This document shows positions 33,248-43,436 of a stretch of DNA of 64,000 nucleotides, in pieces; the first letter of the stretch is position 1, and each line of letters starts with the position of its first letter. The stretch comes from Flavobacterium sp. AED (GTDB taxonomy: Bacteria > Bacteroidota > Bacteroidia > Flavobacteriales > Flavobacteriaceae). The stretch spans positions 1,488,001 to 1,552,000 of the forward strand of contig NZ_JSYM01000001.1 in the NCBI RefSeq assembly GCF_000812945.1, in the 5' to 3' direction. Below the pieces are notes generated by a model. It was not told the DNA's origin, did no database searches, and saw nothing but the letters and a program-made list of their open reading frames with translations. The position numbers and the translations under genes are program-made.

Positions 33248-34651
33248 ATGTCGTCTCACTACGAAGCAACCATTAGAAAACCCTTAGTTATAGGTGATAA
33301 ATCTTATCACGATGTAACTGTAGATGTAGCTGCACCTGTAGAAGGTAAAGCAAACAAACATTGGTGGATTGTATTTTCAATTGCATTAACCGCGTTTCTT
33401 TGGGGAATGGGTTGTATCATTTACACCGTGTCTACAGGTATTGGAACATGGGGATTAAATAAAACTGTAGGTTGGGCTTGGGATATCACTAACTTCGTTT
33501 GGTGGGTAGGTATCGGTCACGCAGGAACATTAATTTCAGCCGTATTATTGCTTTTCCGTCAAAGATGGAGAATGGCAATTAACCGTTCTGCGGAGGCAAT
33601 GACCATTTTTTCTGTAATTCAAGCAGGTTTATTTCCAATCATACACATGGGTCGTCCATGGTTAGCGTATTGGGTTTTACCAATACCGAATCAATTTGGT
33701 TCTTTATGGGTAAATTTTAACTCTCCTTTACTTTGGGACGTATTTGCAATCTCTACTTATCTTTCTGTTTCATTAGTTTTCTGGTGGACTGGTTTATTGC
33801 CTGATTTTGCTATGTTGCGTGATAGAGCAATTACTCCTTTTAATAAACGTGTATATTCTATATTGAGTTTTGGATGGAGCGGTAGAGCAAAAGACTGGCA
33901 ACGTTTCGAAGAAGTTTCTTTGGTTCTTGCAGGTTTAGCAACTCCACTTGTGCTTTCTGTACATACCATTGTATCTATGGACTTTGCTACGTCGGTAATT
34001 CCAGGTTGGCATACTACAATTTTCCCTCCTTATTTTGTTGCTGGAGCTGTTTTCTCAGGATTTGCAATGGTAAATACTTTGCTTATTATTATGAGAAAAG
34101 TTTCTAACCTTGAAGCTTATATTACTATTCAACACATAGAATTAATGAACATCGTAATCATGATTACTGGTTCTATAGTTGGTGTTGCCTATATTACGGA
34201 GCTTTTTATAGCGTGGTATTCTGGAGTTGAATATGAACAATATGCATTCTTAAATAGAGCAACCGGTCCTTACTGGTGGGCATATTGGTCAATGATGACT
34301 TGTAACGTTTTTTCTCCACAGTTTATGTGGTTCAAAAAATTAAGAACAAGTATCATGTTCTCTTTTATTATTTCGATTGTTGTAAATATTGGGATGTGGT
34401 TTGAAAGATTTGTAATTATTGTAACATCGTTGCATAGAGATTATCTTCCATCTTCATGGACAATGTTCTCTCCAACATTTGTCGATATTGGAATATTCAT
34501 AGGAACAATTGGTTTCTTCTTTGTATTGTTTTTGTTATATTCTAGAACATTCCCTGTGATAGCACAAGCGGAAGTAAAAACAATATTAAAAGGAACAGGA
34601 GATAATTACAAAAGAGAAAGAGAAGCAAATAAAGATTTACATCATGAGTAA
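33248..34651 (+). CDS. actC: Alternative complex III subunit ActC (NrfD-like)
   Basis: A 467-residue polytopic membrane protein of the NrfD/PsrC family with about ten helices. It forms a quinol-binding membrane subunit of ACIII together with its paralogue ActF. Recognisable segments are WWVGIGHAGTLISAVLLLFRQRWR and FPIIHMGRPW. The last 8 nt overlap actD (ATGAGTAA), pointing to translational coupling. Confidence 0.95.
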   Translation: MSSHYEATIRKPLVIGDKSYHDVTVDVAAPVEGKANKHWWIVFSIALTAFLWGMGCIIYTVSTGIGTWGLNKTVGWAWDITNFVWWVGIGHAGTLISAVLLLFRQRWRMAINRSAEAMTIFSVIQAGLFPIIHMGRPWLAYWVLPIPNQFGSLWVNFNSPLLWDVFAISTYLSVSLVFWWTGLLPDFAMLRDRAITPFNKRVYSILSFGWSGRAKDWQRFEEVSLVLAGLATPLVLSVHTIVSMDFATSVIPGWHTTIFPPYFVAGAVFSGFAMVNTLLIIMRKVSNLEAYITIQHIELMNIVIMITGSIVGVAYITELFIAWYSGVEYEQYAFLNRATGPYWWAYWSMMTCNVFSPQFMWFKKLRTSIMFSFIISIVVNIGMWFERFVIIVTSLHRDYLPSSWTMFSPTFVDIGIFIGTIGFFFVLFLLYSRTFPVIAQAEVKTILKGTGDNYKREREANKDLHHE

Positions 34652-35168
34652 TAAAGTAATATACGCCATTTATAATGACGATGATGTTTTGATGGACGCG
34701 GTTAAAAAAACACGTGCAGCTCATCATCATATTGAGGAAGTTTTTACTCCTTTTCCTGTCCACGGATTGGATAAAGCCATGGGTTTAGCCCCAACAAGGA
34801 TAGCTATATGTTCTTTTATATATGGTTTAGTAGGTTTGTCTTTTGGTACTTGGATGATGAATTACATTATGATTCAAGATTGGCCTCAGGATATTGGAGG
34901 TAAACCAAGTTTTAGTTATATTCAAAATATGCCTTCTTTCGTTCCAATTATGTTTGAAGAGACTGTATTTTTTGCAGCGCATTTAATGGTTATTACTTTT
35001 TATATGAGAAGTAAGTTATGGCCTTTCAAACAAGCAGAAAATCCAGATGTTAGAACAACAGATGATCACTTTTTGATGGAAGTTGCTGTAAATGATAATG
35101 AAAGCGAATTGGTTTCTTTTTTTGAAGGTACAGGGGCAGTAGAAGTTAAAGTAATTGTAAAGAATTAA
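34644..35168 (+). CDS. actD: Alternative complex III subunit ActD (DUF3341)
   Basis: A 174-residue membrane protein of the DUF3341 family. It has a soluble N-terminal part (IYAIYNDDDVLMDAVKK) and two transmembrane helices around residues 53-75 and 100-125, with the short GGKPSFSYIQNMPSFVPIMFE segment typical of the family between them. It helps to hold ACIII together; no cofactor is expected. Confidence 0.93.
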   Translation: MSNKVIYAIYNDDDVLMDAVKKTRAAHHHIEEVFTPFPVHGLDKAMGLAPTRIAICSFIYGLVGLSFGTWMMNYIMIQDWPQDIGGKPSFSYIQNMPSFVPIMFEETVFFAAHLMVITFYMRSKLWPFKQAENPDVRTTDDHFLMEVAVNDNESELVSFFEGTGAVEVKVIVKN

Positions 35169-35176
35169 TTGTCGAT

Positions 35177-35725
35177 ATGAAAAGTCTATATAAAATAACA
35201 TTTGTAATTTGTATTACTATTTTAGTTTCGTCTTGTCATGATAATTCGAAGCCTAATTACCAATACATGCCTAATATGTATGAGCCAGTAAGTTATGAAA
35301 CTTATGAAGAGTCAAATGCATTTAAGAACGGTAAAGAAGGTCAGCTTCCTCCAGTAGGGACAATAAATAGAGGTTTTGAGCCTTATGATTATGAGAATTC
35401 TACAGCTGGATATGATTTAGCCAAATTAAATTCAAAATCACCGCTTGATTCAATATCGGTTAAAGACGAAGAGAAATCTAAAGAATTGTTTGAAATTTAT
35501 TGTGGTATCTGTCATGGTAATGAAGGAAACGGTAAAGGTAAATTAGTAACCCAAGGAAAATTTCTTGGTGTACCAAGTTATAAAGATAGGGTGATAACTG
35601 AAGGAAGTGTTTTTCATGTTCAAACTTACGGTTTAAATTCAATGGGGTCTTATGCGAACCAGTTGAATCAACACGAACGTTGGTTAGTAGCATCTTATGT
35701 TTTAAAACTGAAAGCTAAATTATAA
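35177..35725 (+). CDS. actE: Alternative complex III subunit ActE, monohaem cytochrome c lipoprotein
   Basis: A 182-residue lipoprotein with lipobox LVSSC (Cys20). A single haem site, C109-G-I-C-H113, is followed by the GNEGNGKGKL loop; Met156 or nearby (GLNSMGSY) is the likely sixth ligand. In ACIII, ActE sits on the periplasmic side next to ActA. The stop codon directly abuts the next frame. Confidence 0.93.
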   Translation: MKSLYKITFVICITILVSSCHDNSKPNYQYMPNMYEPVSYETYEESNAFKNGKEGQLPPVGTINRGFEPYDYENSTAGYDLAKLNSKSPLDSISVKDEEKSKELFEIYCGICHGNEGNGKGKLVTQGKFLGVPSYKDRVITEGSVFHVQTYGLNSMGSYANQLNQHERWLVASYVLKLKAKL

Positions 35726-35752
35726 TTGTTGAACAAACTGATCGTAATAGAT

Positions 35753-37105
35753 ATGTATACATTTTCAAGTAAATTAAAAACATTTTCTCTTGTCTTAATG
35801 GCTGTTGGCCTTTTAGGAATTGGATATGGTTTTTTAACTGCACCAAAAGATATTCAAGAAGTTGAAAAGATACTTGCTGCTGAAACTCATGAAAGACATG
35901 GGGAATCAAAGCATGAAGTTTCAAAATCTTCAGCTGAAGCTCATACAGAAATTAGTAAATCTGATGAAGCTAAAGAAGCTGCTGAACACAAGGAACATGT
36001 TGTTCATGTTCTAACACAATTACAAAATAAACCATGGGCTGCATTATATGTTGCTTGTATTTTCTTCATGCTTATTGCTATGGGTGTTTTAGCATTTTAC
36101 GCTATACAACAAGTAGCTCAAGCAGGTTGGTCTCCTGTCTTATTTAGAGTAATGCAAGGTATTACGGCATATCTTCCGGTTGGATCGGTTATATTTTTTG
36201 TAATTCTTATTATTTGTGGACTACATATTTTTCCTTCTAATAGTTTGTTTATTTGGTTGGATCCAGAGGTTGTTGCCCATGATAAAATTATTGCTAATAA
36301 ATCAGGATATTTAAATTTTCCTTTTTGGATAGTTAGAGCAGCTATATTCCTAGCAGGTTGGAATTTGTATCGTTATTTTTCAAGAAAAAATTGTATTGAT
36401 CAAGACGCAGCTTCTGATAATCTTTCTTATAAAAAGAATTTTAATATATCAGCAGGATTTTTAGTTTTCTTTATTGTAACAGAATCTATTATGTCTTGGG
36501 ATTGGATTATGTCAATTGATCCACACTGGTCTAGTACATTGTTTGGATGGTATGTTTTTGCTAGTTTCTTTGTAAGTGGTATAACTATGATTACCATGGT
36601 TACTTTATATTTGAAATCTAGAGGATTTTTAGAAAATGTTAATACCAGTCACATTCATGATTTAGCTAAATTTATGTTTGGAATAAGTGTTTTCTGGACT
36701 TATTTATGGTTTTCACAATTTATGCTTATATGGTATGCTAATATACCTGAAGAGATAACTTATTTTGTAACAAGAATTCAATTATATAATCTTCCTTTCT
36801 TCGGTGCGGTCGTTATGAATTTTGTATTTCCAATTTTGATTTTAGTTAATACTGATTTCAAAAGAATAACTTGGATCTTAGTTATGGCTGGAGTAGTAAT
36901 CTTATTAGGTCATTATATTGATTTCTTCAATATGATTATGCCTGGTACAGTTGGGGACAGATGGTTTATTGGTGTTTCCGAAATTGCTTCTGTTCTTTTC
37001 TTCCTTGGATTATTTATTTATGTTGTTTTTACTGCATTAACTAAAGCTCCTTTGTTACCTAAAAGAAATCCATACATAGAAGAAAGTAAACATTTTCATT
37101 ATTAA
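35753..37105 (+). CDS. actF: Alternative complex III subunit ActF (NrfD-like)
   Basis: 450 residues from the ATG at 35753 (MYTFSSKLKTF). The frame is open from a TTG at 35726 directly after actE, but the ATG fits the family start. About ten transmembrane helices; paralogue of ActC. A His/Glu/Lys-rich loop of some 50 residues after the first helix (about residues 36-92) is likely exposed. SIMSWDWIMSIDPHWSSTLFGWY is a characteristic family segment. Confidence 0.94.
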   Translation: MYTFSSKLKTFSLVLMAVGLLGIGYGFLTAPKDIQEVEKILAAETHERHGESKHEVSKSSAEAHTEISKSDEAKEAAEHKEHVVHVLTQLQNKPWAALYVACIFFMLIAMGVLAFYAIQQVAQAGWSPVLFRVMQGITAYLPVGSVIFFVILIICGLHIFPSNSLFIWLDPEVVAHDKIIANKSGYLNFPFWIVRAAIFLAGWNLYRYFSRKNCIDQDAASDNLSYKKNFNISAGFLVFFIVTESIMSWDWIMSIDPHWSSTLFGWYVFASFFVSGITMITMVTLYLKSRGFLENVNTSHIHDLAKFMFGISVFWTYLWFSQFMLIWYANIPEEITYFVTRIQLYNLPFFGAVVMNFVFPILILVNTDFKRITWILVMAGVVILLGHYIDFFNMIMPGTVGDRWFIGVSEIASVLFFLGLFIYVVFTALTKAPLLPKRNPYIEESKHFHY

Positions 37106-37124
37106 TATTTAAACAAAAAAACAG

Positions 37125-38279
37125 ATGACAAGTTTGTTGGTAATTATAGTTTTAGTTTTATTAGCTGTTGCTTTATGGCAATTGACGAAAATATTCGACC
37201 TAACTCAGGTAGGTTCTAATTCGGACAGTTCTCAAGTGGCTACGGATAATGATAATAATGTTCAAGGTTATTTAATGTTTGGTTTCTTGGCATTCATTTA
37301 TATTTTCACAATCTATGGATTGTTTAAATGGGGACCTTTAGTGCTTCATACACCAGCTTCAGAACATGGTGCTCTTGTAGACAGTCTTATGAATATCACT
37401 TGGGTTTTGATATTTATTGTTCAGGCAATCACTCAAGTATTGTTGCATTATTTTGCCTTTAAATACAGAGGAAAAAAAGATCAAAAAGCTTTGTATTTTG
37501 CTGATAATAATAAATTAGAAGCAATTTGGAGTGTTATTCCCGCGGTTGTACTTGCAGGTTTGATCCTTTATGGTCTTTATGCATGGACTAACATTATGTT
37601 TATTGATGACGAAGATGATACTGTAGTAATTGAGTTATACGCACAACAATTCAAATGGACTGCTAGATATGCAGGAAATGATAATGTTTTGGGTAAAGCA
37701 AATGTTAGGTATATTGAAGGTGTTAATACACTTGGTGTTGATTTAGGAGATCCTTATTCTCAAGATGATATTGTTGTTTCTGAATTGCATATCCCTAAAG
37801 GAAAGAAAATACATTTTAAAATGCGTTCTCAGGATGTTTTGCACTCTGCTTATATGCCTTATTTTAGAGCTCAAATGAATTGTGTTCCAGGTATGGTTAC
37901 TGAATTCGCTTTTACTCCAATATACACTACTTCTGAATATAGAGATTTACCTTTTATGATTGAGAAGGTTGCCAATATTAATGCTATTAGAACTAAGAAA
38001 AGTGCAGAGTTAGTAGCAAATGGAGAAACTGCTTTAGATCCTTACACATTTGATTATTTGTTATTATGTAACAAAATTTGTGGGGCTTCACATTATAACA
38101 TGCAAATGAAAGTTATAGTTGATACTCCTGAAGAGTATAAAAAATGGTTAAGCGAAAAAGCAACTTTAGTACAGGAAGTAAAAACTTCTAAAACTCCTGC
38201 TCCAGCAGAAGGTGGAACTGGGAAAGATTCTACAAGTACTAAAGATACTGCAGCTGTTGCTAAAATAGCTATGAAATAA
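37125..38279 (+). CDS. coxB: Cytochrome c oxidase subunit II
   Basis: A 384-residue subunit with two or three membrane helices and a periplasmic cupredoxin domain. The CuA site is visible: a His in DVLHSAYMPYFRAQ and the loop CNKICGASHYNMQM near residues 314-327. No CxxCH is present, so it is not of the caa3 type; electrons must come from a separate cytochrome domain, presumably that of ActA. The C-terminal tail is Lys/Thr/Ala-rich and low in complexity. Frequent annotation symbols are coxB or ctaC. Confidence 0.95.
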   Translation: MTSLLVIIVLVLLAVALWQLTKIFDLTQVGSNSDSSQVATDNDNNVQGYLMFGFLAFIYIFTIYGLFKWGPLVLHTPASEHGALVDSLMNITWVLIFIVQAITQVLLHYFAFKYRGKKDQKALYFADNNKLEAIWSVIPAVVLAGLILYGLYAWTNIMFIDDEDDTVVIELYAQQFKWTARYAGNDNVLGKANVRYIEGVNTLGVDLGDPYSQDDIVVSELHIPKGKKIHFKMRSQDVLHSAYMPYFRAQMNCVPGMVTEFAFTPIYTTSEYRDLPFMIEKVANINAIRTKKSAELVANGETALDPYTFDYLLLCNKICGASHYNMQMKVIVDTPEEYKKWLSEKATLVQEVKTSKTPAPAEGGTGKDSTSTKDTAAVAKIAMK

Positions 38280-38310
38280 TATTATTAAGAAAAATTTAAA
38301 GTATACACAT

Positions 38311-40107
38311 ATGTCAGCAGAAGGTCACGATCACGGACACGATCACGAACACGAACATCACCATAAAGACACTTTCATTACTAAATATATCTTTAGTATT
38401 GATCATAAAATGATTGCCAAACAATACTTGTTGACAGGTATTATTATGGGAGTAATTGGTGTAGGTATGTCTATGCTTTTTAGAATGCAATTGGCATGGC
38501 CAGAGCAATCATTTAAAATATTTAATATATTACTTGGTGATAAATTTGCTCCAAACGGAGTTATGGCTAATGATATTTATTTAGCTTTAGTTACTATTCA
38601 CGGAACGATAATGGTTTTCTTCGTTCTTACCGCAGGTTTAAGCGGAACCTTTAGTAACTTGTTAATACCTCTTCAAATTGGTGCTCGAGATATGGCATCA
38701 GGTTTTATGAATATGATTTCTTATTGGTTGTTCTTTTTATCAAGTGTAATCATGATTAGTTCATTATTTGTAGAAGCAGGACCAGCTTCAGCTGGTTGGA
38801 CTATTTATCCGCCTTTAAGTGCGCTTCCACAGGCTATTCCAGGTTCTGGAATGGGTATGACACTTTGGTTAGTTTCTATGGCTATATTTATCGCATCTTC
38901 ATTAATGGGATCATTAAATTACGTAGTTACAGTTATTAATCTTAGAACTAAAGGGATGTCAATGACTAGATTGCCTCTTACTATCTGGGCTTTCTTTGTA
39001 ACTGCAATTATCGGTATAGTTTCTTTTCCAGTATTATTATCAGCGGCTTTATTGTTAATTTTTGACAGAAGTTTTGGTACATCATTCTTCTTGTCTGATA
39101 TTTATATAGCAGGTGAAGTTTTACATTACCAAGGAGGTTCACCAGTATTGTTTGAACACTTATTTTGGTTCTTAGGACATCCTGAAGTATATATTGTTTT
39201 ATTACCGGCTTTAGGTATTACTTCTGAAGTTATTGCAACTAACTCTCGTAAACCAATTTTTGGTTATAGAGCGATGATTATGTCAATTTTAGCAATCGCA
39301 TTTTTATCTACAATCGTTTGGGGTCACCATATGTTTATCTCGGGTATGAATCCATTCTTAGGATCTGTATTTACATTTACAACTTTGTTGATTGCTATTC
39401 CTTCTGCAGTAAAAGCGTTTAATTATATTACAACACTTTGGAAAGGAAATTTACAATTGAATCCAGCTATGTTGTTTTCAATTGGTTTGGTTTCTACTTT
39501 TATTACAGGTGGTTTGACTGGAATTATTCTAGGAGACAGTACTTTGGATATTAATGTCCATGATACATATTTTGTAGTTGCTCACTTCCACTTAGTAATG
39601 GGTATATCTGCTCTTTATGGTATGTTTGCGGGTATTTATCACTGGTTCCCAAAAATGTTTGGAAGAATGCTTAATAAAAATTTAGGTTATGTTCACTTTT
39701 GGGTAACTGCAGTTTGTGCTTATGGGGTATTTTTTCCAATGCACTTTATCGGATTAGCTGGTTTACCAAGACGCTACTATACAAATACTAACTTTCCATT
39801 GTTTGATGATTTACAAAATGTAAATGTTCTTATAACTACTTTTGCATTAATTGGAGGAGCTTTTCAATTGGTTTTCTTGTACAACTTTTTCAGTAGTATT
39901 TTCTACGGTAAAAGAACCGTTCAAAATCCTTGGAAATCAAATACACTTGAATGGACTGCACCAGTAGAGCATATTCACGGGAACTGGCCAGGAGAAATCC
40001 CTGAAGTACACCGTTGGCCTTATGATTACAGTAATCCTGCTCATGATGAGGATTTTGTACCTCAAAATGTTCCAATGAAAGAAGGAGAAGAAGTTCTTCA
40101 TCATTAA
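38311..40107 (+). CDS. coxA: Cytochrome c oxidase subunit I
   Basis: A 598-residue haem-copper oxidase catalytic subunit of twelve or more helices. It has WFLGHPEVYIVLLP (CuB His and the cross-linked Tyr), the HH pair in WGHHMFISG and HDTYFVVAHFHLVMG (haem ligands). The N-terminus is strikingly His/Asp-rich (GHDHGHDHEHEHHH, residues 5-18) and might bind metal. A terminator follows; subunit III is not encoded in this window. Confidence 0.96.
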   Translation: MSAEGHDHGHDHEHEHHHKDTFITKYIFSIDHKMIAKQYLLTGIIMGVIGVGMSMLFRMQLAWPEQSFKIFNILLGDKFAPNGVMANDIYLALVTIHGTIMVFFVLTAGLSGTFSNLLIPLQIGARDMASGFMNMISYWLFFLSSVIMISSLFVEAGPASAGWTIYPPLSALPQAIPGSGMGMTLWLVSMAIFIASSLMGSLNYVVTVINLRTKGMSMTRLPLTIWAFFVTAIIGIVSFPVLLSAALLLIFDRSFGTSFFLSDIYIAGEVLHYQGGSPVLFEHLFWFLGHPEVYIVLLPALGITSEVIATNSRKPIFGYRAMIMSILAIAFLSTIVWGHHMFISGMNPFLGSVFTFTTLLIAIPSAVKAFNYITTLWKGNLQLNPAMLFSIGLVSTFITGGLTGIILGDSTLDINVHDTYFVVAHFHLVMGISALYGMFAGIYHWFPKMFGRMLNKNLGYVHFWVTAVCAYGVFFPMHFIGLAGLPRRYYTNTNFPLFDDLQNVNVLITTFALIGGAFQLVFLYNFFSSIFYGKRTVQNPWKSNTLEWTAPVEHIHGNWPGEIPEVHRWPYDYSNPAHDEDFVPQNVPMKEGEEVLHH

Positions 40108-40115
40108 AAATAAAT

Positions 40116-40152
40116 AAAAAAGCCTCTACTGATAAAGTAGAGGCTTTTTTAT
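40116..40152 (+). terminator. Terminator of the act-cox operon
   Basis: AAAAGCCTCTACT pairs with AGTAGAGGCTTTT around GATAA, followed by T residues. Confidence 0.93.
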
Positions 40153-40277
40153 TTATGGCTTGTGACTAAGTAATTAGTTGTTTAGCTGAATTATTTTTAT
40201 AGTTATGATTATCAATATTTTTATAAAGTCTTCAAAGGGAATTCTGCCAAACTAAATACTTTCTTTATCTTTGTTTC

Positions 40278-41300
40278 ATGAATGAGAATTTAGATCCAAC
40301 TACAAACGGTTATAATGCAGACGAGCTTGATCTTGAAAAAAGATTAAGGCCGCTTTCATTCGATGATTTTGCCGGTCAAGACCAAATATTAGAAAATTTA
40401 AAAGTTTTTGTTCAGGCTGCAAATCAAAGGAATGAAGCGCTTGATCACACCCTTTTTCATGGGCCTCCAGGTTTAGGCAAGACAACTTTGGCTAATATTC
40501 TTGCCAATGAACTTCAAGTAGGAATAAAAATTACTTCTGGACCTGTTTTAGACAAGCCTGGAGATCTAGCCGGTTTATTGACAAATCTTGAAGAAAGAGA
40601 TGTATTGTTCATTGATGAAATCCATCGTTTAAGCCCCATAGTTGAAGAATATTTATATTCAGCAATGGAAGACTTCAAAATTGATATAATGATTGAATCT
40701 GGGCCAAATGCTCGTACAGTACAAATTAATCTGAACCCATTTACTTTAATCGGTGCTACAACTCGTTCGGGACTATTAACTGCGCCCATGAGAGCCCGTT
40801 TTGGGATATCATCACGCTTACAATATTATACTACCGAGTTATTAACCACAATCGTGGAGAGAAGCGCCGCTATTTTTAAAATGCCTATCACAATGGAAGC
40901 AGCAATCGAAATTGCGGGTAGAAGCAGAGGAACTCCTCGAATCGCTAATGCTTTATTGCGTCGTGTTCGTGATTTTGCACAAATAAAAGGAAATGGTAAA
41001 ATAGATATTGAAATTGCTCGTTATGCACTAAAAGCACTTAATGTAGATGCTCATGGTCTAGATGAAATGGACAATAAAATACTTACTACAATTATTGAAA
41101 AGTTCAAAGGTGGTCCCGTAGGTTTGTCAACTTTGGCGACAGCCGTATCCGAAAGTAGTGAAACTATAGAAGAGGTTTATGAGCCATTTCTTATCCAAGA
41201 GGGTTTCATTATGAGAACGCCAAGAGGAAGAGAAGTCACTGACAAAGCCTATAAACATTTGGGTAAATTAAACACCAATATTCAAGGCGGTTTGTTTTAA
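40278..41300 (+). CDS. ruvB: Holliday junction branch migration helicase RuvB
   Basis: A 340-residue AAA+ motor that moves Holliday junctions with RuvA. Walker A GPPGLGKT, Walker B FIDEIHRL, sensor 1 GATTRSG, the arginine finger region AMRARFG, and a C-terminal winged helix ending in a [13 protein letters not shown] segment are all present. It stands alone here without ruvA or ruvC, which is normal for this group. Confidence 0.98.
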   Translation: MNENLDPTTNGYNADELDLEKRLRPLSFDDFAGQDQILENLKVFVQAANQRNEALDHTLFHGPPGLGKTTLANILANELQVGIKITSGPVLDKPGDLAGLLTNLEERDVLFIDEIHRLSPIVEEYLYSAMEDFKIDIMIESGPNARTVQINLNPFTLIGATTRSGLLTAPMRARFGISSRLQYYTTELLTTIVERSAAIFKMPITMEAAIEIAGRSRGTPRIANALLRRVRDFAQIKGNGKIDIEIARYALKALNVDAHGLDEMDNKILTTIIEKFKGGPVGLSTLATAVSESSETIEEVYEPFLIQEGFIMRTPRGREVTDKAYKHLGKLNTNIQGGLF

Positions 41301-41434
41301 TTTCATGGAGCTATTTCCTACTATTCGTCTAAATCTATCTCGTGAAAAAACGTGATAGGATATCGCTTCAAACGAAGTTCACTGAACTCCTATAAAAATT
41401 GAAGCTAAGTGAAGTAATCAGGGCTGGTATTTAA

Positions 41435-42379
41435 TTGCCAATTTTAACTTTTTTAGTCATAGTTCAAAAATCTAAATATACAGAGTTCATTAAATCCGAA
41501 GCAAAACGCCTTGGATTTTTGGCTTGCGGCATTTCCAAAGCTCAGTTCTTAGAAGAAGAAGCTCCTCGCTTAGAAAATTGGTTAAATAAAAATAGGAATG
41601 GTAAGATGTCGTTTATGGAAAATCATTTCGACAAACGTCTTAATCCAACATTGCTTGTTGATGATGCGAAAAGTGTGATTTCTCTTTTATTAAATTATTA
41701 TCCAGAAAAACTTCAAAATCCAGATTCGTACAAAATTTCTAAATATGCTTATGGACAAGATTATCATTTTGTCATTAAAGAAAAGCTTCAGGAGTTTTTA
41801 TTTTCTATTCAATCAACTATTGGTGAGGTTTCAGGGCGTGCATTTGTTGATTCAGCGCCTGTATTGGATAAAGCTTGGGCTGCAAAAAGTGGTTTAGGCT
41901 GGATAGGTAAAAACAGCAATTTGCTGACTCAAAAAGTAGGTTCCTTTTACTTCATAGCAGAACTCATTATTGATTTAGATTTAGAATATGATAATTCAAC
42001 TTCAGATCATTGCGGAACCTGTACTGCTTGTATTGACGCTTGTCCCACTGAAGCTATTGTAGCACCGTATATTGTAGATGGAAGTAAATGTATCTCTTAT
42101 TTTACTATAGAACTAAAAGAGAATATTCCTCATGAAATGAAAGGCAGCTTTGATGATTGGGCTTTTGGATGTGATGTCTGTCAGGACGTTTGCCCATGGA
42201 ATAAGTTTTCAAAAGCACATAAAGAACCTTTATTTAATCCAAATCCAGAATTACTTTCTATGTCCAAAAAAGATTGGAGAGAAATTACGGAAGAAACATT
42301 TAAAGTTGTGTTTAAAAATTCGCCTCTAAAAAGGGCAAAGTTCCAAGGATTAAAAAGAAATATTGATTTTTTAGAATAA
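41435..42379 (+). CDS. queG: Epoxyqueuosine reductase QueG
   Basis: A cobalamin- and iron-sulfur-dependent enzyme for the last step of queuosine synthesis in tRNA. Up to 314 residues. It has the core [27 protein letters not shown] and two 4Fe-4S Cys clusters, [12 protein letters not shown] and [10 protein letters not shown]. The start is unclear: a TAA stands right before a TTG at 41435, and no ATG occurs in the first 50 codons. Homology appears to begin near codon 10 ([19 protein letters not shown]), where the preceding codon is ATA (41459-41461). Confidence 0.93.
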   Translation: MPILTFLVIVQKSKYTEFIKSEAKRLGFLACGISKAQFLEEEAPRLENWLNKNRNGKMSFMENHFDKRLNPTLLVDDAKSVISLLLNYYPEKLQNPDSYKISKYAYGQDYHFVIKEKLQEFLFSIQSTIGEVSGRAFVDSAPVLDKAWAAKSGLGWIGKNSNLLTQKVGSFYFIAELIIDLDLEYDNSTSDHCGTCTACIDACPTEAIVAPYIVDGSKCISYFTIELKENIPHEMKGSFDDWAFGCDVCQDVCPWNKFSKAHKEPLFNPNPELLSMSKKDWREITEETFKVVFKNSPLKRAKFQGLKRNIDFLE

Positions 42380-42398
42380 TTTTGGATCCTAGATCAGG

Positions 42399-43436
42399 TT
42401 AATTAATCGGATTGTTTTTTATAGAAGATTCTCTAATAATAATATTAGTGTCCAATTCAATTGTTCTTGGTTTAAAAGGAATTCCGTCTTTATGACAATT
42501 CATTTCTTCCAATAATAAGTTGAAAGACTCAATTCCCATCTCATGACTAGGCTGGTCTATAGTGCTTAATTTAGGCGTAAGTACTTGCGACATAAACCAA
42601 TTGCTGAAGCCAATTACCGCTACTTGATCCGGAACTTTAATTTTGTTGTCATTAAAATAAGATAAAACACCAACAGCAACCAAATCAGTAACTGCAAATA
42701 TTCCATCAACATCAGGATGGTCTTTTATTATTTGTTTTGCAAAATCTACTCCTTCTTGAAAGTTTACAGTTTCACAAGTATAGACTAATTTAGTGTCAAA
42801 AGGAATGTTGTTTTTTTCTAATGCTTTTTTATATCCTATATAACGGTCAATTGAATTTTGAGGATTTAATGGCCCACGAATATGAACAATTTTTTTGCAA
42901 TTATTATCTATTAAATGTTGAACAGCATTAAATGCTGCTTTTTGATCATCAATAATTACTTTAGAACAAGAAATTAATTTGTTGATTTTATCAAACATTA
43001 CAAAAGGAATGTTCCGGGTGATTATTTCTTTTAAATGATCATCATTATTCGATTCATTAGAAAGTGAAATGATAATTCCATCGACTCTTTTTTTAATCAA
43101 TAGTTCTACTTGTTTTTTCTCTAAGGCCAATGACTCATTTGATTGTAATATAATAACTAAATAGCCATTTTTCTCTGCTTCATCAATAATTGCATTTACT
43201 ACATTCGAAAAAAAATGATGTACAACTTCAGGAATAATTAATCCAATAGTTTTAGATTCTTTTGTTCTTAAATTTACAGCAAAACTATTAGGGGTATAAT
43301 GTAGATTTTGGGCAAGATCAATTACTGCTTGTTTAGTTTTTGCACTAACATCAGGATAATTTTTTAAAGCTTTTGAAACTGTTGTTATTGAAATTCCTAG
43401 TTTAGTTGCAATTTCTTTAAGAGTGATGTCTTTCAT
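42399..43436 (-). CDS. LacI family regulator, likely of the sugar locus (copy 1)
   Basis: A 345-residue regulator. The helix-turn-helix reads TLKEIATKLGISITTVSKAL, and the effector domain begins KTIGLIIPEV. It is closely related along its whole length to the regulator encoded at 43676-44695, for example a shared NSFAVNLRTKESKTIGLIIP segment, so the two arose by tandem duplication. It follows copy 2 with a 239-nt gap that may contain its own promoter. It probably binds the CGAAAACGTTTTCG operators of this locus; the effector is probably a sugar or sugar phosphate. Confidence 0.93.
   Translation of the reverse strand: MKDITLKEIATKLGISITTVSKALKNYPDVSAKTKQAVIDLAQNLHYTPNSFAVNLRTKESKTIGLIIPEVVHHFFSNVVNAIIDEAEKNGYLVIILQSNESLALEKKQVELLIKKRVDGIIISLSNESNNDDHLKEIITRNIPFVMFDKINKLISCSKVIIDDQKAAFNAVQHLIDNNCKKIVHIRGPLNPQNSIDRYIGYKKALEKNNIPFDTKLVYTCETVNFQEGVDFAKQIIKDHPDVDGIFAVTDLVAVGVLSYFNDNKIKVPDQVAVIGFSNWFMSQVLTPKLSTIDQPSHEMGIESFNLLLEEMNCHKDGIPFKPRTIELDTNIIIRESSIKNNPIN

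Noticed and set aside
29691..33969. Antisense and alternative frames in the act genes
   Set aside because: They cover conserved cytochrome, iron-sulfur and NrfD genes and show no domains.
35726..35752. TTG start of actF directly behind the actE stop
   Set aside because: The ATG at 35753 gives the family-typical N-terminus; the frame is only open by chance in between.
35177..37105. Possible frameshifted ActE-ActF fusion
   Set aside because: Both proteins are complete with their own starts and stops.
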